This document shows positions 28,555-41,200 of a stretch of 64,000 nucleotides of DNA, piece after piece (the stretch's first letter is position 1; every line of letters starts with the position of its first letter). The notes under the pieces were generated by a model. That model saw only the letters and a list, made by a program, of their open reading frames with translations, was not told the origin of the DNA and made no database searches. This DNA is from Lumbricus rubellus. Taxonomy: Eukaryota; Annelida; Clitellata; Crassiclitellata; Lumbricidae. The DNA lies in assembly GCA_945859605.1 (NCBI GenBank), contig OX243815.1, positions 38,447,165 through 38,511,164 of the forward strand, read 5' to 3'. The translations under genes and the position numbers were made by a program.

Positions 28555-31262
28555 TTGAATATTTTTTTGAAACATAGACGTGATTTGGTCAAATCTAACG
28601 AAAATCGGTTCTCATTCAGCCAGTTTTTCTGGTTGTAGGCCTACAATGTTGTTCGTGTTTCTGACAATGTTTTGCAAAGTAGCATCAAAACAGAATCTGA
28701 GCATCCAACAGTTTTATCGCTTTGAGATCCTGAAAAAATAAACGCCCGAGAATGATGCTGTTGTACTAGATGGCGGCTAAAATTAATTATTGGAGATTCA
28801 AGATCATGCAATATAATATTAGCCTACTGAGGTTCCGAAATTTCTCGGTGCAAAAATTAAAACCGATGTTAGGGAGATCAGCGGGTTCGGCCCTAGCCAA
28901 AATGGCGCCCAAGGCAGAGAATCCATCTGGCGCTCTCTGATTGGCCGACCTCACCACAGTCTCGTTCATTCATTCATTCATTCATTTCAAGAATTTATAT
29001 AGCGCCTCTTCAAGAAATCCACTCAGAAGCGCTCCCAGTCCAACCACGTTGAAACAAAAAAGTTTTAAGGAGCTTGTAGAACACTGACGAGTCGACCCTA
29101 GGCAGCAAGCGCATCTGCAACGGGAGACTTTTATGGTGGAGTGGGATCAGAGGGCGCCAACTTTACAACTCAATGACGAAATAGGCAAAACATTGCACTG
29201 AACTGAGTTATTTATTATTGCTATTGTTACTGTTATTATTATTTTTTCCCCGAGGTTCATAATTATTATGACCTCTCGGGATTTCAAAAATTGGGGTCGA
29301 TGTTCTGTAATGGCTACATGTAGATTTCGCAGATTGTTTTCTCGATATAGGAAAGTGCTGCAGAAAGCGATTGCATTGAAGCGATGAATAGTCATGCATG
29401 GATAAAATTATAAAGCTTGCAGGGAAAAGTAGGATATACATGCGTAGTTCGTCTGTTATCTTCTGATTGTTGCGCAAGCTTTTTGTAGCCGAGGAGATTG
29501 ACCAATGCAAAGATGCAGCTTGGTTTATTCGATCCAGATTTTCAAAGGCCAGGATACAAAACAATACGGTGGCAAAATGGCAGTGTAGGCTAGTCATTAT
29601 AATTATTATTAATATTATTGCTATACTATTAGCCTTAATACCCGACTAATGTCAAAGTTGCTTTTATTATTTTCTATTGTTTTTACTAGACTTTTGTTTT
29701 AAGCTTAATCAATAATCATCATTGTAATTAGCATTATAATTTTTATTATTATTATTAGTATTGGGGGGGGGGGATAATGGAGATGACTACGGTATCTGTT
29801 AGTCAATGTTTCAAGCCTATTGACATTTCTGAAAACAGCTATACATGTAGGTCGCAAGAACGCTGCTATTCAACAATAGCCACCCCCGCAAGGCGTTATT
29901 AATGCACAGTACTTCAAATAAAAAAAATACGTTTTCAGACTTGCAATGGACCTGTACACTGTCAATGTGTGAAAAACAGAATCTCACTATTCGCAGAAAA
30001 CCCAAATTTATTATAGTTCGTCTGTCTGTTGTTCCCGCATGACCAACTGCAAGCCACTGAATTCAGCGAATCACGAATCACCAGCGCTCAGCTGCATAAT
30101 CCGTGCTTTTATAACACCATTGTCATTTTAATAATTACACAAGGAATGCATTATCTGTAGCTCGCAACATCATTATCAACACTCGTGTGGCCACAAGTAA
30201 TTATACAGACTTCTGTTCCGACATGATCTATGCTCCTCTCATATTGCATCTGCCCTGTTGACTTCTATCAGCGTGAAAACAGAATCTCCGATAGATATAA
30301 TCACCAACGTTGACATAAATGTGTCGTGTGGCACCCTCAAAATAAGAATGTTGATGTATTAACAGTATTATATTTGTAACCCTTAATCCTCGGCAAAATA
30401 ATGATGGTCTGATATCAAAACGTTAGGATTCCTGCCTCCATGAACTGCAGTATCTACTTGTAATAGCCTACATGTATGCAGGTTACAATAATGTTCCTGC
30501 ATGTCATCCCGTGTTTGATCTAGCCTACATGTAGTTCTTCTGCTTTGGTCGGGGAATTCAGGTTTCTTCGAGGAGGGGGAACACAGACTATTAAAGTGAG
30601 TAGGTTTTGAATTCATTATACATGTATGTGGTACCTGTGGTGTAACCACGGACCCTGAGTATTTTTAAAATCAGGTGCGGTTGTCAGCGCTAGTGAATAA
30701 ACTAGTGCCCTTCAAGAGCCAAAAGAGCTTCCAGATCTCGACTATACGAGCATGGCAATTTACAAATCTGAAGTTTAAAACAGTTTATATTTGTTATTTT
30801 TATAAAACAGCTAAGTGAGAGCATGGCAAAACATTTTAAGACGGAAACTTCGCCTCAGTTGGGCTACTTCAACATAATCTTTTCATGTATAGGCTACGGA
30901 CCATGGAGTCACCATGCTTATACGGTATCCCAAGTGCGAAACACGGCATGGTAAATCAAGCAGTTGGTGCCCACATGTTGATTCGTCCAATTATCTCCGT
31001 TGAAGATGTTGAACTGATTGATTGAATGAATAAATGAATTAATTAATTAATTAATTATTAGAACTGTATGCAACGTCGAAGCGATACCTAGTGATGTTTC
31101 ATGTATAGAATAATTGTATATTGTAACAGCACCATTAGAATATGAAATGTGATGTCTTCTATAAGATTCACGACTTGAGTTTTGAACTGAAAACTATAGG
31201 ACTGAGAAGACAGACGGTTTGGAAAGCAACCGACTCACACATTGCCTGTGTGCAATGCAAGT
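28555..31262. other. intergenic region
   Basis: Holds a SINE-tail fragment with CATT repeats (about 28970-29060), an AT-rich stretch with ATT repeats (29600-29760) ending in a G-run, and TTAA repeats near 31035-31057. No gene was recognised. Confidence 0.5.
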
Positions 31263-31428
31263 CGTAGTGGTGGTAGTAGTAGTAGTAGTAGTAGCAGCAG
31301 TAGTAGTAGCAGTAGTAGTAGTAGTGGTAGTAGTGGTGGTAGTAGTAGTAGTAGTAGCAGCAGTAGTAGTAGTAGTAGTAGTGGTAGTAGTGGTGGTAGT
31401 CGTAGTAGTAGTAGTAGTAGGGGTAGTA

Positions 31429-31506
<78 letters not shown>

Positions 31507-31512
31507 TCAACA
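31263..31512 (+). repeat. (GTA/AGT)n trinucleotide microsatellite
   Basis: About 250 bp of tandem AGT units with scattered AGC and GGT variants, followed by a looser CAG/TAG-rich zone to about 31790. ORFs giving poly-Ser, poly-Thr, poly-Val or poly-Leu are artefacts. It lies 3' of the gamma-subunit-like gene's stop codon. Confidence 0.95.
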
Positions 31513-31851
31513 ACAGCAGCAGCAGGAACAGTAGTAGTAGTGTAATAGTAACAGTAGCAGCAGTATGTATGTATTAGCATAGCAGAATATAGTAGAAGCA
31601 GCAGCGGTATATAATAATAGCAATTGCAGTAGTAGCAGTAACAGTAGCAGCAACAGTAGCATCAGTAACAGTAGCATTTGTAGTATAGAAGCAGTAGCAC
31701 AAATAGGGGTAGTGGAAGTACTACATCTCTTAATAGGCTAGTGGGCAATAGTACCAACAATAACAGTAATAGTAATAAAATAGTAGTAATAATAATATTA
31801 GTAGATAATATTGATAACTGCGGTCATGTATAATGTATAACAACACAGTGG

Positions 31852-32246
31852 TCATAATATGATAGTGACGTTATTGTTCATCACACCAACAGCAGCTGCA
31901 GTCACTTCATGCTCAGCGACGACCTCCTGTGTGCGACTCGGCTGCATGACCGGACGGTAGCCAGGCACGGTGAAGGGCGCCGTCCCATGCCCCATCATCG
32001 GCGGCGGTGGATCGTCCCCTGCAGCGGCGGCCTCAGCAGCGGCGGCGAGGCGCCTCAGGTGGAGCGAGATGTTAGAGACGGCGGCGACCATGGCGCACAT
32101 GAAGGTGGCGGCGCCGAAGAAGAACGCCCAGCCGTAGCGGTAGGAGAAGGCCTGACCGCCGGCCGACGACTCCGTCTTCTTGCGGTGGGCAACCTCGTCG
32201 TTGACGGCAGAGATGTAGATAATGACACCGAGGGCAAGGCAGAGAG
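31852..32246 (-). CDS. gamma-subunit-like gene, last exon (TM3, TM4, C-tail)
   Basis: The acceptor is cgcaacacag. It encodes TM3, a short Lys/Ser loop, the YGW-containing TM4 and an Ala/Pro-rich cytoplasmic tail ending VTIIL then stop. The tail lacks the TTPV-type ending of vertebrate TARPs. Locally GC-rich, unlike the flanks. Confidence 0.78.
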
Positions 32247-35200
32247 CTGTGTTGCGACGGATAAAACAGAAGACAGGGATGAGACATATACATCGTTGTG
32301 TATTAGCAGTAGATGAAGACGTATATGAAATGCAAGCGCACGCGGAATGAGAAAGATGACAGTGCAATTTCAGCAGAAGGAATGACTTTCCTTTTGCACG
32401 TATACTATACAAAGGAGACATAGGCGCACGACAAGAAGCAGTTGCGTGGCTAATAGATAGTTTTATGGCTCTGCTTTAGCGACATACATCTGCTGTAAGG
32501 ATGATTAGGGGGCAAAGGTTTAGAAAATATCTGCTGTAAGGATGATTAGGGGGCAAAGGTTTAGAAAATATCTTGTGTAAGGATGATTATGGGGCAAAGG
32601 TTTAGAACACAGATGATAAAGCAAATGAATATTGACGAAAAATGTTCAGAAGCTTGCTATAAAGGCTTGGAAGTTGGAACTATCAGTGAAGTTACAGCAA
32701 CATGTGCATGCACGCATCCAGATGCCAGTTGGAAGAGCGCTAGTTATGCTGGATCGATGGATAGACACATTGACTGCTCTTTGATTAAATGATTGATTTA
32801 TTGATTGATTGGTTCATTGATTGATTCATACACACAGACCAAAAATATGAAACGTAAAACAGAACGGAACGATTCCGACAATAATTATTCTTGCCAACAC
32901 CCGTCCTCTGACCCATGATTTTGGATGATTTCTTTCGTATCGATTGTTTTGTGGCATCTTACCTGAGAAGATGTAAACGATGGCGCTGACGATTGTCTTG
33001 AAGTCGCCTTTACTGTTGCCCAGAATGCTGAGCGTCAACGCCGTCAGAAGCAACAGGAGACTACCGACGATGACTGGCGACGCCTTCCGAATGGCACCTT
33101 AATTATAATAATAACAACAATGTTATTAGGAAGATAAACTGCTGGTGTCGACCTCTGTGGAATATGATGTCAACTACCGAGATCAGATTTACACGTCGAT
33201 GGTATTAGGATATAATTATATTCACAGCGTGTATAGTTGTGGCGATTCATGCTTTCATCGTCACTTGATTACTATACATGTTTTTATTACATGTATTTAT
33301 ATAGCGCCTGTGCTTTTTAATGCCCTGCCTAGATTCCCTTGGAGTTAGTCACCCAACCCCCCTCACAACCTCCACGCAGATTCCGGTGGTAGGTCCCGCC
33401 CGACAAAGCTCTATTGTCTTATTATTAATCCCCCCACACACCCTCCACGCAGATCCCTGTGGTAGGTCCGCCCAACAAAGCGTCATTGTTATGTAAATAA
33501 TAGCTCTGCCCCAGCCGTCCGCAACTAGCGGATAGAGCAGATCCCAGCCTCAAAGAACCGCTGGGATGAAGACGAATGTATTATTTTGAATAATGAGGCG
33601 TTTATGCACGGGTATGGAACCGACCTCATCGGCCCTAAGTTTAATCGTTTCCAGACCCGGCGGTCTGCTGGGTGCATATAAGGAACCCCCTGAGATCCCT
33701 CTGGGCTCTCAGTCGAAGATGTTGTCCTAGGAAGGGGCACTCGCCAGAATTTCTGTGGAAGAAGGACTGAACCCGGCAGTCACGACCGACTGGCCGTAAG
33801 AAGGAGGAGGAAGAGCGATCGAGGCCGGCGGTTAACTGATGACGAGAGGCCGTCTGCCGCATCGTCTAGTTTCTGCCCCCAGTGCTTCCCGTCTCTGCTC
33901 CGTCGTCAGAGGTATAACATGCCTGACGACGGCCTCCGCCAGGATTCCCCGTCATCCAGGAAGGAAGACATCCACCGTCCGTCTGAAGCAAGAGACCGTC
34001 CACCCCCCATTCGTCTGAAGCAAGAGACAGTCCACTCCCCCCCGTCCGTCCGAAGAGAGACTTCCGGTCATTGTTCGTCCATTGATTGACGTTGTCCTGA
34101 ACTTGAAGGTATGTGAGAAGCTAGATTAAGAAGCCCGAGATTTAGTGTCCCTGGCCTAGTAGTAGCCCTGGGGAAATTCTTGTTTCTTTTCTTTATTCCA
34201 AATTATTATCGATATTATTATTCTTATTATTACGATTATTAACGATTTCGCATTTCTATGTTTCTGTAGTAGCAAATCTTATAGTTGCATCAGAATTGCA
34301 TATCTTATGTGTTTGAACTATTGTTTGCTTTATATTAAATCCTTAAACTCAATTGACTGTTTCTGTGAATAATGGCTCTGCTAGGAATTAGCCGAGAAGA
34401 AGAAGAGGCTCTTGAGAGTTTAATGCCGATTTTAGAAGGTATGCTTCGGGAGGTGCAGGATTTGACCCGGCGTCTGAGGCTGATAGAAACCCCTCCGACC
34501 ATGTCCACCACTCTAGCTAGAAAGACTGTTGCTGAACGACACGAACCTGTTTGTGGTCAGACTTACTCGAGCCAACCAGGGCCTCTGTTTCGCTGCCGTC
34601 TAGGACAGCCTGCACGAGGCCATCCTTATTGTAGACCATCTAGCATGCATTCGCGGTTATGTAGCGCCTTATCAGATCACCACCAACTTTCCTCAATACC
34701 TGCAGTTCAACAACAGCACGGAACGCCTCTCCTGGTGGCCAGGTCGAATGTATGGCTTGGCGCCAGAGGGGGCAACCGTTACAAATGGCGCACGCGACAG
34801 GATGTTAATCAATTAGGGATTAACGACGCAGGTGATGAAAGATTGGTTCTGATTGAAGGAGGAAGATTTGATTTTGCATGCTCAGATGATAGCGAAAGTG
34901 AAATTGGAAGAGAAATGGAACGAGGGGTGGAGGAAAATTTGATTGGAGGAAGAGGTTCTGATAGGTCTGATGTTTTTAATGTTGATGGCTATCATTCTCA
35001 TTCATTTGATTTATTGCATGATTCTCTAAGAATAGAAACAGAGCTTAGAAATAGTGAAATGCGAACTCGTGTTGTTAATGGGCCAAATTGTGGGTCCTTT
35101 GTTGAAAATCTTCGTCCATTGGGTTATGGGTCCAACCCGGAATTTCCCAAAACCCATGCCACCAGCTTTCCCCCTGCCCAGCCCAAACTTCTGCCTGAGT

Positions 35201-38200
35201 CGCACCTGCAGCCGTCGACACCCCTTGTCTACAAGAAAACCGCACGGAGTGGAAGTTCAACCGAAACTTTCCGCTCATTGCAACCGAGAGACACTGAGAC
35301 CGTTAATCGCCATTCGTCCCACTCATCGCCACCTCCCGTCGCCACGGTGTACAGAGAAATCTACGACAAGCCGAGTTTTTCTGAACGTGAAAACTGTAGC
35401 AGAACTTTGGTTCCAGTGCGATCGTCTGACATTCGGTTCCAGCTGGGCCATGCGCGAAATCCCGAATCAACCGATGCTGCAAGAGTCGACCAATTCTTCG
35501 TTCCAAAATGGCCGCCAACCGCATTTGATCACCCCTCCGAATTCACTCACCCGGGTGAACAAAGATGTGTTGTCCAGCGTGACAGAACAGTCCAACAGAG
35601 AGACTTAGACGAGTTCTATGCACTTTCCGCTCCAGCTTTTCAACGCCAGCCTGACTTCAAACCGCGCCTGCCTCTGACGTCACCGCCGACACAACCCTCT
35701 TTGGTGCTCCATGGCGCGTGTGAAGAGATCGAGTTTCCGCCTGCAGTCACCATCTCAGCCTCCGCAGCTTTCCCTACGGCTGAGCTTCGAACACCCCCGC
35801 CCACCGCCACTGGAACAACCACGTCGCCTGCAGCGCCTACAGTCGTCGTCGTCTTCGCTATGGCCTGCTTGTCTCAACTGACAAGGCAGGACAGCTACGG
35901 TGCTTCGGCTGAAGTCTTTGAAACTCCGCCCACTGCCTCTGAAACCACAACAACAACAACTTCAGCTTCGTTGGCAGCTATCGTTGCAGCCGAGTCTAAT
36001 GAACCCCCAGCAATAACCACGTCGTCAACAACCAACCCTGCTGACGACAAGTCGCTGTCCTCATCGTCGTGCCTTGTACCCAATCCACCGTTCAATCCAG
36101 AACAATGCAGCCAGTGCGTGTTTCAACCGAGTTGCTTCGGCCAACAACCATTCGCCTCCAAGACAATAAGTGAACAGTGCAGTTTGGTTTCCACGCAGAA
36201 GGTAATCAAGCTACCTATGGACTCTGATGAAACTTTGGCGTTCCGCCACAGTAAATATCAACCCAAGTCGCCGTCGCCAGCTGCTGTTGCTGATCAACGC
36301 TTCACACGAGACTGTGCTGTAGAAACGAAAACGAAAGTGAAGGTGAAGCAAGGTAATTCACAAGTCCAAGATAGGTACAGATTGAAGTTTATGTTTCGGG
36401 TAATGATTATTCTGATCTTTGCTGCCCTGAAGAAAATAAGAGCAAGATTGTTCGAACAAGAAATGCTTGCATTTGCCCTGTTGAACTGTTTTGTTATAGT
36501 TATGTTTTGGGGACTTCAGATTTTAATTGGGTTGCAAAATCAGATTGCTTTTGAGTTTTTATGGACACTTTTTAAAGTGTGGAATAGAAAGTGGATTGAC
36601 ATGAGAAGAGGAATTGGTTAATTATTGTTCTAGTTGTAAGACGATTAAGTGACTGTCTTATTTGGAATTTGACCTTTGCCTAACCCTGATTATGAACTTT
36701 GATCTGAGTTTTGTATCTAGTATTTGATTATGGCTTTATGAAGATTGAGAAGACAATTTTTATGTTGTGAAGTAAGTAAGCAGATAGTAGATTGCTACTT
36801 TGTTTTTGAGACTTGTGTAATCGTTTTATTATTTTGTGTGTGTTTTATTGATTGTTGCGCATTCTTTGATTGAATTGTTTTAGCTTGGAGCTGATTAGTA
36901 AGAAGGATTGTGTATGATTTATGCATTATGCTGAGGAGTGTTTGACCTCTGTCCCTTTTCCCATGTTAGAACAGATGTGATGGCTGATGAAGGATTTCAT
37001 TTGCAAGATTTGAACTTGTTTGCCTTTTGCATGTGTTGGTCCACATGATCATTTGTTGCCGATGCGTTGAAATGTGCTAAGTCGTTGCCTAGACACGAAG
37101 TGTGCCCCGAGTCGTGCCTGAATGGTACTTGAAGCTAAGATGCTTTCCCCTTGTGAGTTTTGAGTTTTTAGTCTGGGTAGGATGGTTTGCTGGCTCCTAA
37201 GTGAGACTTATAGCACCATGCCAGATAGGCCCATGACGAGTTTATGAGAGATTTTGATAGGTTTTGGTAGGTTGTGACGCCCGACCGAGAATCCAAAAGA
37301 CCTGATGTGACGATATGTGTTAGGAACTGGCTTAGTAGATTTTGAGTGTCCAAGGACTGATGGTTATAAGTGACTAACCCTGTGACTGTCTGATGATTCA
37401 GATTTTGCTGGAAGCAGTTGTTTATTGTGATGAACAGTGACCTAGTTTTGTTTTATTTGTTTTAACGGAAGAAGAAGATTGGACCGTTGATGCCTTGGTT
37501 AAAAATGGGTCCTATATAGTGATTTTTCGTCGGATGAGCATTAACCAGTGAACATTGTTTTAAATGTAACAGTTGTTGCTTTGATGAATGGAAGTTGATG
37601 TCGTTTTGTACTTGACCGTGTTTTGGAACATTTGAACTTTTTATTGCGATGCTTTTAATATGCTAATGAGTTTGTTTGTTTTAAGTGGACACTGATAAGA
37701 TTTTCTGAATAACTATTTGTATGTTGATAACCATTTTTCATTGAAAGTTAAGATAGGAATAACTTTTATGAAAAAGGTTATGTTTTGAAACGGATATTGC
37801 TTCTAAACCGTAGCAATATCCTTGTCCGGGGAAGACGAGAGTGTGGCGATTCATGCTTTCATCGTCACTTGATTACTATACATGTTTTTATTACATGTAT
37901 TTATATAGCGCCTGTGCTTTTTAATGCCCTGCCTAGATTCCCTTGGAGTTAGTCACCCAACCCCCCTCACAACCTCCACGCAGATTCCGGTGGTAGGTCC
38001 CGCCCGACAAAGCTCTATTGTCTTATTATTAATCCCCCCACACACCCTCCACGCAGATCCCTGTGGTAGGTCCGCCCAACAAAGCGTCATTGTTATGTAA
38101 ATAATAGCTCTGCCCCAGCCGTCCGCAACTAGCGGATAGAGCAGATCCCAGCCTCAAAGAACCGCTGGGATGAAGACGAATGTATTATTTTGAATAATGA

Positions 38201-41200
38201 GGCGTTTATGCACGGGTATGGAACCGACCTCATCGGCCCTAAGTTTAATCGTTTCCAGACCCGGCGGTCTGCTGGGTGCATATAAGGAACCCCCTGAGAT
38301 CCCTCTGGGCTCTCAGTCGAAGATGTTGTCCTAGGAAGGGGCACTCGCCAGAATTTCTGTGGAAGAAGGACTGAACCCGGCAGTCACGACCGACTGGCCG
38401 TAAGAAGGAGGAGGAAGAGCGATCGAGGCCGGCGGTTAACTGATGACGAGAGGCCGTCTGCCGCATCGTCTAGTTTCTGCCCCCAGTGCTTCCCGTCTCT
38501 GCTCCGTCGTCAGAGGTATAACATGCCTGACGACGGCCTCCGCCAGGATTCCCCGTCATCCAGGAAGGAAGACATCCACCGTCCGTCTGAAGCAAGAGAC
38601 CGTCCACCCCCCATTCGTCTGAAGCAAGAGACAGTCCACTCCCCCCCGTCCGTCCGAAGAGAGACTTCCGGTCATTGTTCGTCCATTGATTGACGTTGTC
38701 CTGAACTTGAAGGTATGTGAGAAGCTAGATTAAGAAGCCCGAGATTTAGTGTCCCTGGCCTAGTAGTAGCCCTGGGGAAATTCTTGTTTCTTTTCTTTAT
38801 TCCAAATTATTATCGATATTATTATTCTTATTATTACGATTATTAACGATTTCGCATTTCTATGTTTCTGTAGTAGCAAATCTTATAGTTGCATCAGAAT
38901 TGCATATCTTATGTGTTTGAACTATTGTTTGCTTTATATTAAATCCTTAAACTCAATTGACTGTTTCTGTGAATAATGGCTCTGCTAGGAATTAGCCGAG
39001 AAGAAGAAGAGGCTCTTGAGAGTTTAATGCCGATTTTAGAAGGTATGCTTCGGGAGGTGCAGGATTTGACCCGGCGTCTGAGGCTGATAGAAACCCCTCC
39101 GACCATGTCCACCACTCTAGCTAGAAAGACTGTTGCTGAACGACACGAACCTGTTTGTGGTCAGACTTACTCGAGCCAACCAGGGCCTCTGTTTCGCTGC
39201 CGTCTAGGACAGCCTGCACGAGGCCATCCTTATTGTAGACCATCTAGCATGCATTCGCGGTTATGTAGCGCCTTATCAGATCACCACCAACTTTCCTCAA
39301 TACCTGCAGTTCAACAACAGCACGGAACGCCTCTCCTGGTGGCCAGGTCGAATGTATGGCTTGGCGCCAGAGGGGGCAACCGTTACATAGTGTATACGAC
39401 GAAGCAAGGCAGGACAAGAGACATGTAATCAGAAGGAGCACAAATAAGATTAAAGATAAACACGGTAAGGAAAGAGAAATTCAAGTGAGCGGAGATGACA
39501 AAAGGCGAGATAAGACAATGTAAGATGTAACGAAGTGGTAATAGATGAGCAAAGACAAGATGAGGATAGAACAGGGCAAGATAAGATGAGTCAAGAGAAG
39601 TGTTCGCAAGATATAAGACAAATCACGGTAACACCAGCTACACTTATTCATATGGTCATGACATGTCATGACATATTTATTTAACGCCAGAGCGTCATGA
39701 CGAATTAATGACGTAATTATCTTTCGCAGAGCAATAATTGTAAGTGAAGGTCAACTTTTCTGCAGAGTATTTGCTTCAGAGGTGGTTCGAAGTAGCCTAC
39801 TTCAAACCCATACACTCCGCCTGAAAGAGGGAAGTCGCTTAACCAAGATAAGCAAATAATTATAGGATAATAGCTTAATATAACACGAAATAGAGTAGCA
39901 TGACAAGAAGCAAGTTAACATATGAATCCAAGATCCCAACGATATTATTAAGACGAATGGTCATTCTGCAATTGGCGCTTCATAAATGTCATGATACGAC
40001 ACGACGATAATAGACAAGACAAGGGCGTTGTGACCTTGTCTGAGGACTTTGCAGATTTAAACCGAAAAATATATACATGTTTATTGTACACATGGAGTAG
40101 GTATTCTCGGACGAGCAGGCAAGAAATTGTTCAGTGGACCAATGCAATTTACTACAAGAACTGCTATATGTTCAGCGCAACCAAGCAGCGCTTACTCGAG
40201 CGCTTACTGCAAAGCGCTTAGCTCTGGTCATTCAGCGCTCTAAAGCCAAACGAGTCATACGAAAATCGCTAATAAATGCTTGATCGAGCACATGAGGGAA
40301 TGCATGACCACTCGCCGATAACAACAATCTCCTCCGACCCGAGCAATCGAGTTATAAACAGACGACTATAAATAGACAACAGACCCCGGATGTATGACGC
40401 CAGTGTGAACTTTATACACGAGCAGCAATGTTGCGACGCCATTTTATTCAGCGTAATTATTTTCTTCCAGGGAAGTAGGATTCGCGATACCAAGGAAACG
40501 TTCACAGAGAAACACAGTCACATCAACTAAATATGATATAATTATAATATATAGGCCTAATTATATACAGTACATATAATCTGATATATATAAAATATAT
40601 ATTTTGATGTCAAATACCGAGGTCAGATTACACGTCGAGGTTCGGTACTTAGCATATGAATTCTCTGACACAAATGACGTAATTGTGACGTCAATATTCA
40701 TGCCAGAAACTTCATATTTGCCTCAATGTAAGGTAATTATCTCAGGATAAAATCAGTTTTAAAATTTTGAAAGTCGATTAAGATTTGACTGTTTTATTCA
40801 CATTATAAAAAGGGATCCCGATTTATTGGGGCACAGTGTATATTCGTTGCCTTGTCAAAGTTGACAAATGATCGGAAGGACTGGACATAATTTAGTCACA
40901 CTCTTAGCCAGCAGATGGCTAGCACGGCGATATGTAATGACGATGGATGTGACGATAGATGGAGAAAAGTGACCTGCAAAATGGGAAGAGTACTCGGCAA
41001 TAAAATATTTATTCAGTGCTGGATTTGGCAGACTGGTTCTGAAGCAAGCCATGTGGTTACAAGTGTCGCCAAGCTGGTGAAGTTCTGACCCCTCCCCATT
41101 GATTGACCCTGACCTACCCATTGATTGACCTCTGACTTCCTCATTGATTGACCTCTGACTTCCTCATTGATTGACCTCTGACTTCCTCATTGATTGACCT

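Larger units (their letters stand above)
33238..39387 (+). mobile_element. non-autonomous LTR retrotransposon (LARD-like), 6.15 kb
   Basis: Two 1546-bp direct repeats (33238-34783 and 37842-39387) start TG, end CA and look identical by eye. The flanking 4-bp duplication is TAGT (33234-33237 and 39388-39391). A TGGCGCACGCGAC primer-binding-like site starts two bases after the 5' LTR, and a purine tract GGGGAAGACGAGAG ends at the 3' LTR. The 3.06-kb interior has one long ORF without recognisable protease, RT, RNase H or integrase, so mobility must depend on another element. It is inserted in an intron of the gamma-subunit-like gene. Confidence 0.88.

Noticed and set aside
31194..31580. Overlapping ORFs coding poly-Thr, poly-Val, poly-Ser and poly-Leu
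   Set aside because: Translations of the AGT microsatellite in several frames.
31909..32316. 135-codon plus-strand ORF opposite the channel-like exon
   Set aside because: Antisense shadow of the GC-rich last exon, whose minus-strand product matches a known family.
35054..35608. 184-codon ORF overlapping the long LTR-element ORF
   Set aside because: Alternative frame of the 749-codon ORF, with no domain and no independent start context.
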